A model generated the notes under the pieces. The model was not told the origin of the DNA. It saw only the letters and a list, made by a program, of their open reading frames with translations, and searched no databases. DNA of 22,633 nucleotides from Ruminococcaceae bacterium UBA5396 (lineage in GTDB: Bacteria; Bacillota; Clostridia; Oscillospirales; Acutalibacteraceae), in assembly GCA_002410715.1 (NCBI GenBank), contig DHOG01000174.1:1-22633 (forward strand), given 5' to 3'. The translations under genes were made by a program, and so were the position numbers. Below are positions 15,710 to 22,633 of the stretch, in pieces; within the stretch, counting starts at the first letter, position 1; each line of letters opens with the position of its first letter.

Positions 15710-16342
15710 ATGAATACGGAAGACATGAGAAAAAGAAATTATGGACTGATATGCCGCAGTATATCGCGATTTTTGTTGGTTATGTCGGTTCTATTTATAT
15801 TGCTGCTTCAGGGCATGACTTTTTTTATTGCTGTAGATGGCGGTTATAATATCACCCGCTCTTTACTTTTATCCCTGATACCCATTATCGGCCCATTGAT
15901 ATGTGGATTTCAGCTTGCCTTGGCCGGAGTCGGATCTCCGTTAATTCTGCTTGCCTTATTTATTCCCTGTGTCGTCACAGCGCTCGGTTGTGCATATTTC
16001 AACGACCAATACGCAAATGATATACTTGTGCATAATAAAGAAGAGAACGAAAAAAGACTTCCTGAAATAAATACTGACCTTCTGAAATCGGGGATAAATA
16101 AAATACATGAGCCAAAACCGCAGACGCTGCCAACCACCGTACCTCCAAAACCGCAGCCACTCCCTGTCAAAACACCTGAGGTTCGGCCACAGACACTACC
16201 GATACCCAGACCAGATGTTAAGACTGATAAATATGAAACAAAAGAGAAGAAACCTGTTGATACGATACTTACCGCAAAAACCGGACATGATGAATATGAT
16301 AAAGCACTGCAGGATGTTTTATCAATTTTAAACAAGGGATAA
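15710..16342 (+). CDS. Unknown membrane protein with proline-rich cytoplasmic tail
   Basis: I do not recognise a family. The 210-residue product starts at ATG 15710 with a good GGAGGA site (15698-15703), 19 bases after recO. After a short basic N-terminus it has three hydrophobic helices (about 20-42, 48-70 and 74-97). A charged stretch follows, then a proline-rich segment with repeated KPQTLP/KPQPLP/RPQTLP-like units (about 133-170). The tail is Lys/Asp-rich and ends in a possible short helix (DEYDKALQDVLSILNKG). The topology suggests a membrane anchor presenting a flexible tail for protein interaction; whether the tail is inside or outside is unresolved. It ends 25 bases before mutS2 and is probably co-transcribed with it. 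Confidence 0.75.
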   Translation: MNTEDMRKRNYGLICRSISRFLLVMSVLFILLLQGMTFFIAVDGGYNITRSLLLSLIPIIGPLICGFQLALAGVGSPLILLALFIPCVVTALGCAYFNDQYANDILVHNKEENEKRLPEINTDLLKSGINKIHEPKPQTLPTTVPPKPQPLPVKTPEVRPQTLPIPRPDVKTDKYETKEKKPVDTILTAKTGHDEYDKALQDVLSILNKG

Positions 16343-16367
16343 ATTGAAATAAGGGCTTGATTACAGA

Positions 16368-18749
16368 ATGAACCGAAATTACAGAGTACTGGAGCTTGAT
16401 AAAATTCTTGAGCTTCTTGCAGATGAGACAAGCTGTGATGATGCTGCAGCTCTTGCAAGAGAGCTAGAGCCCTCTGCCGATCTTTGGGAGACACAAAGAA
16501 GGATGGCAGATACATCGGCAGCATATATGCTTATGGAGAGATTCGGCAGCCCGTCTTTTTCACAGATTAAAAATGTTACCGGTGCGCTGCGTCGGGCTGA
16601 TATGGGTGCGTCACTGAGTATGCGTGAATTGCTTGATATCGCCGAAACATTGAGAATCATACGTTCTCTTCATGATTGGCACAAAAACTGCTTAGGGGCC
16701 AATACATGTCTTGATGACAGATTCAATGCATTATCTCCCAATAAATATCTGGAAGAAAAAATCAGAGCCGCAATCATTTCTGAGGAAGAAATGTCTGATA
16801 GTGCCTCTCCTGTACTAAACGATATCCGGAGAAAGATGCGTGCAGCTTCTTCCCGCGTTCGGGAGAAGCTTGATAAAATGATACGTTCACCCGAATATCA
16901 AAAATCGCTCCAGGATCCAATTGTAACCATCCGAGGGGGGCGTTTTGTTGTGCCTGTTAAGTCTGAGCACAGAGGCGAGGTGCCCGGACTAATTCATGAT
17001 ACTTCATCATCAGGTGCCACGGTGTTTGTGGAACCAATGGCAGTGGTTGAAGCCAATAACGAGCTTCGTGTACTGTTGTCAAAGGAGCAGACTGAAATTG
17101 AACGTATATTGGCGGCATTGTCTGCCGAAGCTGGTAGCTTTGCGGTTTCGATTATTGAAGACTATAAAATCCTTGTAGAATTGAACTTTATATTTGCAAA
17201 GGCACGGCTCGCATACAAAATGAAGGCATCGGTGCCTGTATTAACCGATGATCGGCATATCCTTTTGCGCAAGGCGCGGCATCCGCTCCTGGATCAGAAT
17301 AAAGCGGTTCCGATAGATGTGGAGCTGGGCGGCGAGTATGATACACTGATTATTACCGGCCCGAATACCGGCGGTAAAACGGTAACCATCAAAACTATTG
17401 GTCTGCTCACCCTAATGGCGATGTGCGGATTGATGCCACCTGTGGGTGACGGCAGTATTTTTTCGGTATTTGACACAGTTTATGCGGATATAGGGGATGA
17501 ACAATCCATTGAACAGTCGCTATCTACATTTTCTGCTCATACCACCAATCTCATACGTATTTTGGATGAAGCAGATGACACCAGTCTTGTTTTGATGGAT
17601 GAATTGGGCGCGGGCACCGACCCGGTCGAAGGGGCAGCACTTGCTACAGCCGTCATCGAGAGACTTCGGTTAAAAGGTTCGCGAATTGCCGCAACAACCC
17701 ATTATGCCGAGTTAAAGGCCTATGCAATCAATACCCGGGGTGTGGAAAATGGAAGCTGCGAGTTTGATGTTACAACACTGCGTCCGACGTACCGACTATT
17801 GGTTGGTGTGCCCGGACGTTCTAACGCTTTTGCAATATCGGAACGATTGGGTATGGATTCCACTCTGGTGAATCGAGCCAGAGAATTGGTTTCGAGTGAA
17901 AACCAAAAGCTTGAGGATGTTGTAACCAAGCTTGAAGAACGCCGCCGGACGCTGGAGAGCGAGCTTGAGCAGGCACGTACCATGCGGGCTTCGGCACAGT
18001 CGGCCGGGCAGAAGGCCGAGCAGCAGCTAACCGAGCTTAACAGATTGAAGGAAAAGGAAATAGAACGTGCCAAAAAAGAGGCACGGAGGATTGTAGAACG
18101 GGCACGTGCAGAAGCCGAGCAGCTGATTAGCGAGCTTGATTCTCTTAGAAAAGAAAAGAATGCCACCGATTTTGCGATCAAGGCACAGGAGGCGAAAAGC
18201 AGATTGCGCTCAAAGCTTCGTGCGGTTGAGGATGCGATAGATCCGGTAGTTCAGAAATCGAAAGGTCATTATAAACTTCCGCGCTCCTTAAAGGCAGGAG
18301 ACGATGTGCTGATTGCAGACATTGATAAAAAAGGCGTTGTGCTGTCTCCGCCGGACGGCAGTGGAAATGTATTGGTTCAGGCAGGTATTATTAAAACACG
18401 TGTCAGTCTTGATAATTTGAGGTTGCTTGAGAAAAAGGCAGTAGAATCGGCAGTTTCAACTTCGGTCAGAACAATAAAAAACGGTTTGTCCCGTGCCGCC
18501 AGATCGGTTCAGACCGAGATCGATTTAAGAGGAAAGCTTACGGATGAAGGAATTCTTGAGCTTGACAGGTTTATAGATGATGCACTGTTGTCCGGTATCG
18601 GACAAATCACTGTAATCCACGGAAAAGGGACGGGCGCAATGCGTGCCGCGGTACACAGGCATCTGCGGACACACCGGTCAATCAAAAGCTTCCGTCTTGG
18701 TGTTTACGGCGAGGGGGAAAACGGCGTAACAATTGTTGAGTTAGCTTAA
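16368..18749 (+). CDS. mutS2: Endonuclease MutS2 / ribosome rescue factor
   Basis: The 793-residue MutS-family ATPase lacks the mismatch-recognition domain. The family has been linked with suppression of recombination and, as MutS2/RqcU in Bacillus, with splitting of collided ribosomes. The N-terminal core and lever domains run to about residue 300. Walker A GPNTGGKT is at 331-338, Walker B is LVLMDELGAGTDP near 402-414, and the ABC signature region follows. A long coiled coil (about 510-640, rich in Glu, Lys and Arg) leads to a KOW-like stretch. A C-terminal Smr domain (about 715-793) carries IDLRG and HGKGTG, the nuclease signature. All motifs are intact. The ribosome site is weak. A hairpin follows at 18763. 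Confidence 0.96.
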   Translation: MNRNYRVLELDKILELLADETSCDDAAALARELEPSADLWETQRRMADTSAAYMLMERFGSPSFSQIKNVTGALRRADMGASLSMRELLDIAETLRIIRSLHDWHKNCLGANTCLDDRFNALSPNKYLEEKIRAAIISEEEMSDSASPVLNDIRRKMRAASSRVREKLDKMIRSPEYQKSLQDPIVTIRGGRFVVPVKSEHRGEVPGLIHDTSSSGATVFVEPMAVVEANNELRVLLSKEQTEIERILAALSAEAGSFAVSIIEDYKILVELNFIFAKARLAYKMKASVPVLTDDRHILLRKARHPLLDQNKAVPIDVELGGEYDTLIITGPNTGGKTVTIKTIGLLTLMAMCGLMPPVGDGSIFSVFDTVYADIGDEQSIEQSLSTFSAHTTNLIRILDEADDTSLVLMDELGAGTDPVEGAALATAVIERLRLKGSRIAATTHYAELKAYAINTRGVENGSCEFDVTTLRPTYRLLVGVPGRSNAFAISERLGMDSTLVNRARELVSSENQKLEDVVTKLEERRRTLESELEQARTMRASAQSAGQKAEQQLTELNRLKEKEIERAKKEARRIVERARAEAEQLISELDSLRKEKNATDFAIKAQEAKSRLRSKLRAVEDAIDPVVQKSKGHYKLPRSLKAGDDVLIADIDKKGVVLSPPDGSGNVLVQAGIIKTRVSLDNLRLLEKKAVESAVSTSVRTIKNGLSRAARSVQTEIDLRGKLTDEGILELDRFIDDALLSGIGQITVIHGKGTGAMRAAVHRHLRTHRSIKSFRLGVYGEGENGVTIVELA

Positions 18750-18762
18750 TTTTAGAAAAATA

Positions 18763-18803
18763 CTCCCCGGTTACAAAGGCTTGAGCCTTTTGTAATCGGG
18801 GAG
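18763..18803 (+). terminator. Terminator-like hairpin after mutS2
   Basis: CTCCCCGGTTACAAAGGC (18763-18780) pairs with 18785-18803, with one G-T pair and one bulged base and a 4-base loop. The tail is ATCTTCTAATATT rather than a T-run, so termination may be partial and mutS2 transcripts could run on into the Rrf2 gene. Confidence 0.6.
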
Positions 18804-18881
18804 ATCTTCTAATATTAATATGTTTTGCTAGTCAATTATCAGCTTTCAGCCGAGGGGAGTCGAGTTTTCCTGAGTTTGGCG

Positions 18882-18910
18882 TTGAATTCATAAATGTGTT
18901 AAATTATAAT
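18882..18910 (+). promoter_or_regulatory. Promoter of the Rrf2 regulator gene
   Basis: TTGAAT (18882-18887) and a perfect TATAAT (18905-18910) are separated by 17 bases. The ribosome site AAGGAG follows at 18921-18926. Rrf2 genes are often autoregulated, but I see no clear palindrome here. Confidence 0.75.
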
Positions 18911-18936
18911 AGATTGTGTGAAGGAGTGTTAAAGCA

Positions 18937-19371
18937 ATGAAGATATCTTCCAGAGGACGATATGGATTAAGAATGATGGTGGAAATAGCAAGGCATAACC
19001 CTGGGGATTGGGTCTCTATCAAGGATATTTCGATTCATCAAGGAGTTTCGGTGAAATATCTTGAACAAATCGTAACAGGTCTTACGAAATCCGGGTTACT
19101 GTTAAGCTATCGAGGATCTCAGGGCGGCTATACGCTTGCCAAATCACCGGAACAATATACGGCAGGGGAAATTCTGCGAGCTATAGAAGGCAATTTGGCT
19201 CCTGTGGCGTGCCTTGACAGTAAAACAAATCATTGTGATCGGCGGGATATCTGCCCAACAATTCATTTTTGGGTGGGGTTGCATGAAGTCATTAATAAGT
19301 ATGTCGATTCTACTACATTGAAGGATTTGGTAGATATGGGTGAATCTCAATTAAATGAGTATTACATATAG
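18937..19371 (+). CDS. Rrf2 family transcriptional regulator, IscR-like cysteine pattern
   Basis: The 144-residue protein has an N-terminal winged helix (about residues 1-80) starting with the family pattern MKISSRGRYGLRMMVEIA. The recognition helix is near SVKYLEQIVTGL and the wing is YRGSQGGYTLAK. A dimerisation helix follows. Three cysteines, C92, C100 and C106, are spaced C-x7-C-x5-C, close to the 2Fe-2S ligand set of IscR (C-x5-C-x5-C); H110 could be a fourth ligand. The cysteine regulator CymR generally lacks this set, so a redox or iron-sulfur sensor is more likely. No isc/suf genes follow. The next gene is metY, which suggests control of sulfur assimilation. A possible operator overlaps the metY promoter. 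The target and cofactor are inference. Confidence 0.9.
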   Translation: MKISSRGRYGLRMMVEIARHNPGDWVSIKDISIHQGVSVKYLEQIVTGLTKSGLLLSYRGSQGGYTLAKSPEQYTAGEILRAIEGNLAPVACLDSKTNHCDRRDICPTIHFWVGLHEVINKYVDSTTLKDLVDMGESQLNEYYI

Positions 19372-19389
19372 TAATTTGTACATTTAATA

Positions 19390-19418
19390 TTGACAAAAAG
19401 AGCTGGGTATAATATCAT
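19390..19418 (+). promoter_or_regulatory. Promoter of the metY leader and gene
   Basis: A perfect TTGACA (19390-19395) and TATCAT (19413-19418) are separated by 17 bases. TATAAT at 19408-19413 is only 12 bases from this -35 box and so is a less likely partner. Transcription would begin near 19425, giving a leader of about 235 bases. Confidence 0.65.
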
Positions 19419-19424
19419 AGTATA
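19408..19424. promoter_or_regulatory. Candidate repressor operator over the metY -10 box
   Basis: TATAATATCATAGTATA is a 17-base palindrome centred on C19416 with one mismatched pair (A19412/G19420). It covers the -10 element, a typical place for repression, and the Rrf2 gene is immediately upstream. A/T-rich promoters can be palindromic by chance, so this is tentative. Confidence 0.35.
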
Positions 19425-19450
19425 ACACTAGGAGTAGTAGGAATTAATTG

Positions 19451-19530
19451 TGACTATAGCAAGCTTCATACATCATCTATGGTCATAGAGCTCGATCCGG
19501 CAAATGTGCTTCGTAGTTGACCAGATGTAT
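19451..19530 (+). promoter_or_regulatory. metY leader RNA with two mutually exclusive hairpins
   Basis: TGACTATAG (19451-19459) can pair with CTATGGTCA (19477-19485): nine pairs including one G-U. Alternatively TGGTCA (19480-19485) pairs with TGACCA (19518-19523). ATACATC (19468-19474) with GATGTAT (19524-19530) extends that to 13 pairs around a 5-base bulge. Both use 19480-19485, so only one can form at a time. The sequence does not match SAM-I or the other sulfur riboswitches I know. Confidence 0.45.
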
Positions 19531-19552
19531 TTTAATTAAAGGGGGCGCATTC

Positions 19553-19636
19553 ATGTATTCCGTAGTCTTTAAAATGCTTCGTCATAATTTCAGAAACGGC
19601 CGAATGTGCCGTTGTAAGTCATTAACCATCATTTAA
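19553..19636 (+). CDS. Putative cysteine leader peptide upstream of metY
   Basis: A 27-codon frame starts at ATG 19553 after AAAGGGGGCGCATTC, a strong G-rich ribosome site, and stops at 19636, 25 bases before metY. The peptide is basic and contains NFRNGRMCRCK, with Cys codons at positions 19 (19607-19609) and 21 (19613-19615). A 6-base perfect hairpin (AACGGC 19595-19600 with GCCGTT 19608-19613) covers the first Cys codon. Short upstream frames with a Cys-Arg-Cys-like end are known as cysteine-sensing attenuators in front of sulfur genes in actinobacteria. The position before O-acetylhomoserine sulfhydrylase fits such a role. No hydrophobic segment or signal is present. Translation is inferred from the ribosome site and context only. 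Confidence 0.6.
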   Translation: MYSVVFKMLRHNFRNGRMCRCKSLTII

Positions 19637-19661
19637 AATAAAAAGAGGATATGATCTTACA

Positions 19662-20945
19662 ATGAATAAAACTTATAAATTTGAAACACTCCAGGTTCAT
19701 GCGGGGCAGGAGAAACCCGATTCGGCAACTGACGCCAGGGCGGTGCCAATCTATGCAACTACGTCCTATGTTTTTGCCGATTCTGCGCAGGCCGCCGGGA
19801 GGTTTGGCTTAACCGAGACCGGAAATATTTATACAAGACTGATGAATCCAACTTCGGATGTGTTTGAACAGCGTATCGCAGCGCTTGAAGGAGGAGCAGC
19901 AGCTTTGGCGACTGCTTCCGGTGCAGCTGCAATTACCTATGCAATTCAGAATATCACACATAGCGGGGATAATATCGTTGCAGACAAGCGCATTTATGGT
20001 GGCTCCTATAATCTTTTGGCACACACATTGCCCGATTTTGGAATCAATACTACGTTTATAGACGGGGACAATCCTCAAAGCTTTGCTGACGCAGTTCAAC
20101 CTAATACCAAAGCTTTTTTTATCGAAACGCTGGGCAATCCCAACTCGACCATTGTCGATGTCGATGCAGTAGCCGAGATTGCCCATAAAAACGGGATTCC
20201 TCTGATTGTTGATAACACCTTTGCAACGCCATATCTTTTCCGTCCGATCGAACACGGAGCAGATATTGTGGTTCATTCGGCGACAAAGTTTATTGGAGGC
20301 CACGGTACAGCTATCGGCGGAGTAATAATTGATTCTGGGAAGTTTAACTGGTCTGTAAATGATAAATTTCCTGGTTTAACAAAGCCAAACCCTAGCTATC
20401 ATGGTGCAGTATTTACTGAAGCTGTTGGGAATCTTGCTTACATTATTAAAATCAGAGTTACGCTGATGAGAGATACCGGCTCGACCATCAGCCCGTTTCA
20501 TTCGTTTTTGTTTCTGCAGGGATTGGAAACCCTATCCCTACGTGTTGAGCGTCATGTTTATAACGCACTTAAGGTTGCCGAATACCTGTCAAATCATCCG
20601 CAGGTTGAAAAGGTGAATCACCCCTCCCTTAGAGATCATCCCGACCATTCGCTTTATAATAAGTATTATCCGAACGGTGCCGGATCAATATTCACATTTG
20701 AAATCAAGGGAGACGCTGAAGGAGCCAATGCCTTTATCGACAGACTTAAGATTTTTTCGCTTCTTGCAAATGTTGCTGATGTAAAATCGCTTGCCATTCA
20801 TCCTGCAAGTACAACGCATTCGCAGCTCAGCACCGACCAACTACAAGAACAGGGGATCAAGCCGAATACCATTCGGCTGTCGATTGGTACCGAGCATATC
20901 GATGATATTGTAGCCGATCTTGAGCAGGCATTTAATTATTTGTAA
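19662..20945 (+). CDS. metY: O-acetylhomoserine sulfhydrylase (O-acetylhomoserine aminocarboxypropyltransferase)
   Basis: This pyridoxal phosphate enzyme of the Cys/Met metabolism family makes homocysteine from O-acetylhomoserine and sulfide, the direct route to methionine. At 427 residues it has the size of the MetY subgroup, longer than the roughly 380-400 of cystathionine synthases and lyases. The N-terminus KFETLQVHAGQEKPD is typical. The cofactor lysine is K209 in HSATKFIGGHG. The DNTFATPYLFRPIEHGAD segment precedes it, and HPASTTHSQLS with RLSIGTEHIDDI lies near the C-terminus. The ribosome site AGAGGATATGAT (19644-19655) lies just after the stop of the leader peptide. A strong terminator follows. 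Confidence 0.96.
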   Translation: MNKTYKFETLQVHAGQEKPDSATDARAVPIYATTSYVFADSAQAAGRFGLTETGNIYTRLMNPTSDVFEQRIAALEGGAAALATASGAAAITYAIQNITHSGDNIVADKRIYGGSYNLLAHTLPDFGINTTFIDGDNPQSFADAVQPNTKAFFIETLGNPNSTIVDVDAVAEIAHKNGIPLIVDNTFATPYLFRPIEHGADIVVHSATKFIGGHGTAIGGVIIDSGKFNWSVNDKFPGLTKPNPSYHGAVFTEAVGNLAYIIKIRVTLMRDTGSTISPFHSFLFLQGLETLSLRVERHVYNALKVAEYLSNHPQVEKVNHPSLRDHPDHSLYNKYYPNGAGSIFTFEIKGDAEGANAFIDRLKIFSLLANVADVKSLAIHPASTTHSQLSTDQLQEQGIKPNTIRLSIGTEHIDDIVADLEQAFNYL

Positions 20946-20987
20946 AAAATCTGAACGTTATAAAACCTCTAAATTGTATTCATAAGG

Positions 20988-21031
20988 GTGTTTGCAAAAT
21001 GAATTTATTTGTTTTGCAAACACTTCTTTTT
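20988..21031 (+). terminator. Intrinsic terminator after metY
   Basis: GTGTTTGCAAAA (20988-20999) pairs perfectly with TTTTGCAAACAC (21012-21023) around a 12-base loop, followed by TTCTTTTT. Confidence 0.93.
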
Positions 21032-21122
21032 GGTTTGTAGATTAAACTCCCTTAAATCTGCGAATAATTAAAGATAAATGTATATTTATATCATTAGAAA
21101 TAGGGAGTAAACGGAATTTAAC

Positions 21123-22633
21123 ATGGGTGATGTAAACAAGATTGATAATAAGATTTACCGGCTTGGGATTGACATTGGCTCAACAACCGTAAAGTTAGCG
21201 GTACTGGATAATCAGGATGTTTTGATTCACAGTGATTATTGCAGACATCATACTGATATTTGGCCTACATTAATGAACCTTTTCAAATTATTAATGAAGC
21301 AATATGGAGACCTTCAGTTTCGTTCTGCTGTAACAGGTTCGGCGGGGATTTCTGTTTCGGAGCGTCTTAAACTTCCCTTTGTTCAGGAAGTGATTGCCGG
21401 CAGCAAGGCGGTAGAGAGGTTCATACCGGATGTGGATGCGGTAATAGAACTGGGCGGGGAGGATGCCAAGCTAACCTTTTATAAAGATGGCGCCGATCAG
21501 AGGATGAATGGTATATGCGCAGGGGGTACCGGTGCTTTTATAGATCAGATGGCATTTTTTCTAAAAACCGATGCCGCAGGATTAAATACACTTGCAGGTA
21601 ACAGTTCTGTTATTTATCCCATCGCCGCAAGATGCGGCGTTTTTGCAAAAACCGATGTGCAGGCATTGTTAAATGAGGGAGCAAAAAAAGAGGATATTGC
21701 AGCTTCTGTTTTTCAGGCGGTGGTGAACCAAACAATAGAGGGATTGGCGTCCGGTAGAAAAATTAAAGGGAAAGTGGGTTTTCTGGGTGGACCGCTTCAT
21801 TTCCAGACACAGTTGCGACGCCGTTTTCAGGAGACATTAAAGCTGAAAGAGGATGAGATGGTTATTCCGGAGAATGCGCAGGTATATGTGGCAATCGGTG
21901 CTGCCATTGCCGCAGGAAATCAATCTAATCAAGCCATTTCTCTCCTGGAATTCATGGAACGGTGTAAGATGGGCCAAAACGAAATAAAAGACTCGTCCGA
22001 TCACCTTGAACCGTTATTTGCTGATAAGACTGAATACATCGGTTTTATCAAGCGCCACAGCCAAAACAGAATTGCCCGAAGCGATCTAGATTCCTATGTG
22101 GGGCCATGCTTTTTAGGCATGGATATGGGCTCGACCACCAGCAAAGCGGCCTTGATTGATCAAAGCGGTCGTCTGTTGTTTTCGGTCTATAAGAATAATG
22201 AGGGCAGCCCTTTGTCCTCGGCGGCGTTCATTCTGAAAGAGATGTACTCCAAACTTCCAAAGGAAGCATTTATCGCCTATTCTGCAGTCACCGGATATGG
22301 AGAAGAGTTGATAAAATCAGCATTTTCCTGCGACATCGGTGAAGTAGAAACGGTTGCACACAGCACAGCCGCAGAATATTTTTTGCCTGGCGTCGAAACC
22401 ATACTAGATATTGGCGGACAGGATATGAAATATATACGCCTCCAAGACGGTGTAATAAATAGTGTAGTGTTAAACGAAGCATGTTCTTCGGGCTGTGGCT
22501 CGTTTATCGAAAGCTTTGCGAAATCTCTTGACATGTCTGTTGTTGCCTTTTCAAAAGAAGGTGTTATGGCAAAATCCCCGGTTGACCTTGGTTCTCGCTG
22601 TACCGTTTTTATGAATTCTAAAGTGAAACAAGC
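21123..22633 (+). CDS. Large acyl-CoA dehydratase activase-related protein, tandem ATPase modules (3' end outside the window)
   Basis: The first 503 codons run open to the window edge. Two BadF/BadG/HgdC-type ASKHA ATPase modules follow one another. Module 1 has the phosphate loop [10 protein letters not shown] (residues 15-24), the CAGGTGAF segment with C132 and AARCGVF with C171. Module 2 starts with [10 protein letters not shown] (332-341) and has ACSSGCGSF (C454 and C458) and SRCTVF (C493). In HgdC two such cysteines per subunit hold a 4Fe-4S cluster at the dimer interface and drive ATP-dependent electron transfer to 2-hydroxyacyl-CoA dehydratases. Here both modules are in one chain, as in the roughly 1400-residue clostridial proteins that also carry dehydratase-like domains at their C-terminus; that part is not visible. 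The actual substrate of this group is unknown. The ribosome site (AGGGAG 21102-21107) is 15 bases from the start, so the start is less certain. Confidence 0.88.
   Translation, partial: MGDVNKIDNKIYRLGIDIGSTTVKLAVLDNQDVLIHSDYCRHHTDIWPTLMNLFKLLMKQYGDLQFRSAVTGSAGISVSERLKLPFVQEVIAGSKAVERFIPDVDAVIELGGEDAKLTFYKDGADQRMNGICAGGTGAFIDQMAFFLKTDAAGLNTLAGNSSVIYPIAARCGVFAKTDVQALLNEGAKKEDIAASVFQAVVNQTIEGLASGRKIKGKVGFLGGPLHFQTQLRRRFQETLKLKEDEMVIPENAQVYVAIGAAIAAGNQSNQAISLLEFMERCKMGQNEIKDSSDHLEPLFADKTEYIGFIKRHSQNRIARSDLDSYVGPCFLGMDMGSTTSKAALIDQSGRLLFSVYKNNEGSPLSSAAFILKEMYSKLPKEAFIAYSAVTGYGEELIKSAFSCDIGEVETVAHSTAAEYFLPGVETILDIGGQDMKYIRLQDGVINSVVLNEACSSGCGSFIESFAKSLDMSVVAFSKEGVMAKSPVDLGSRCTVFMNSKVKQ

Noticed and set aside
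16128..16215. Tandem DNA repeat in the proline-rich coding region
   Set aside because: The repetition is at the protein level (PQTLP-like units) with diverged codons, so it is a protein repeat and not a DNA repeat element.
15910..16524. 204-codon open frame on the minus strand
   Set aside because: It is a shadow of the unknown membrane protein gene and mutS2, with no ribosome site or family pattern.
17720..18181. 153-codon open frame on the minus strand, rich in Ser and Arg
   Set aside because: It is the reverse image of the mutS2 coiled-coil region; long open reverse frames there result from its Glu/Ala/Arg-rich codons.
19504..19539. 11-codon frame with a second-position Cys upstream of the metY leader peptide
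   Set aside because: No ribosome site is present, and it overlaps the hairpin arm 19518-19530; the 19553 frame is far better supported.
19425..19552. SAM riboswitch in the metY leader
   Set aside because: The conserved SAM-I core (AGAGGTGGAGGGA and the GCCC/GGCAACC segments) is absent, and I cannot match the leader to other sulfur riboswitch classes.

Overview
The window is a chromosomal segment of a low-to-moderate-GC, endospore-forming Firmicute, most likely a clostridium of the Oscillospiraceae/Ruminococcaceae type. The reasons are a T-box leader, strong AGGAGG-type ribosome sites, the sporulation genes ylbJ, yqfC and yqfD, the phoH-ybeY-dgkA-era-yqzL-recO block known from Bacillus and Clostridia, and a large clostridial acyl-CoA dehydratase activase-like protein. 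The family assignment is inference. I see no tRNA, rRNA, insertion sequence, phage gene or CRISPR array.

Layout. (1) 70-6437, plus strand: a promoter and an isoleucine-type T-box leader (specifier ATC) drive ilvB-ilvN-cimA-leuC-leuD plus a small zinc-ribbon membrane protein, closed by a bidirectional terminator. CimA makes citramalate from pyruvate and acetyl-CoA, LeuCD can isomerise it, and IlvBN makes the acetohydroxy acids. The operon therefore reads as a threonine-independent isoleucine pathway switched by uncharged tRNA-Ile. leuA, leuB, ilvC, ilvD and ilvE are not in the window. (2) 6441-9805, minus strand: ylbJ, a four-cysteine small protein, a YmfI/FabG-like reductase and galM, apparently co-transcribed. 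(3) 9988-11515, plus strand: the sporulation pair yqfC-yqfD, divergent from ylbJ. (4) 11607-18803, plus strand: a separate promoter for phoH-ybeY-dgkA-era-yqzL-recO, an unknown membrane protein and mutS2. These are housekeeping functions: ribosome maturation, undecaprenol/lipid phosphorylation, recombination and ribosome or DNA quality control. pgpH (yqfF) and cdd, which lie in this block in Bacillus, are absent. (5) 18882-21031, plus strand: an Rrf2 regulator with three IscR-like cysteines, then a 290-base leader and metY (O-acetylhomoserine sulfhydrylase). (6) 21123-end, plus strand: the first 503 codons of a tandem BadF/BadG-type activase protein, cut by the window edge.

The most unusual part is the metY leader. 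It contains a good promoter with a near-perfect palindrome across its -10 box, two mutually exclusive RNA hairpins, and a 27-codon reading frame with a strong ribosome site. That frame ends in a Cys-Arg-Cys stretch inside a hairpin, 25 bases before metY. It looks like an undescribed cysteine-sensing leader peptide layered on Rrf2 control. The yqzL gene and the leader peptide are both easily missed by gene callers.
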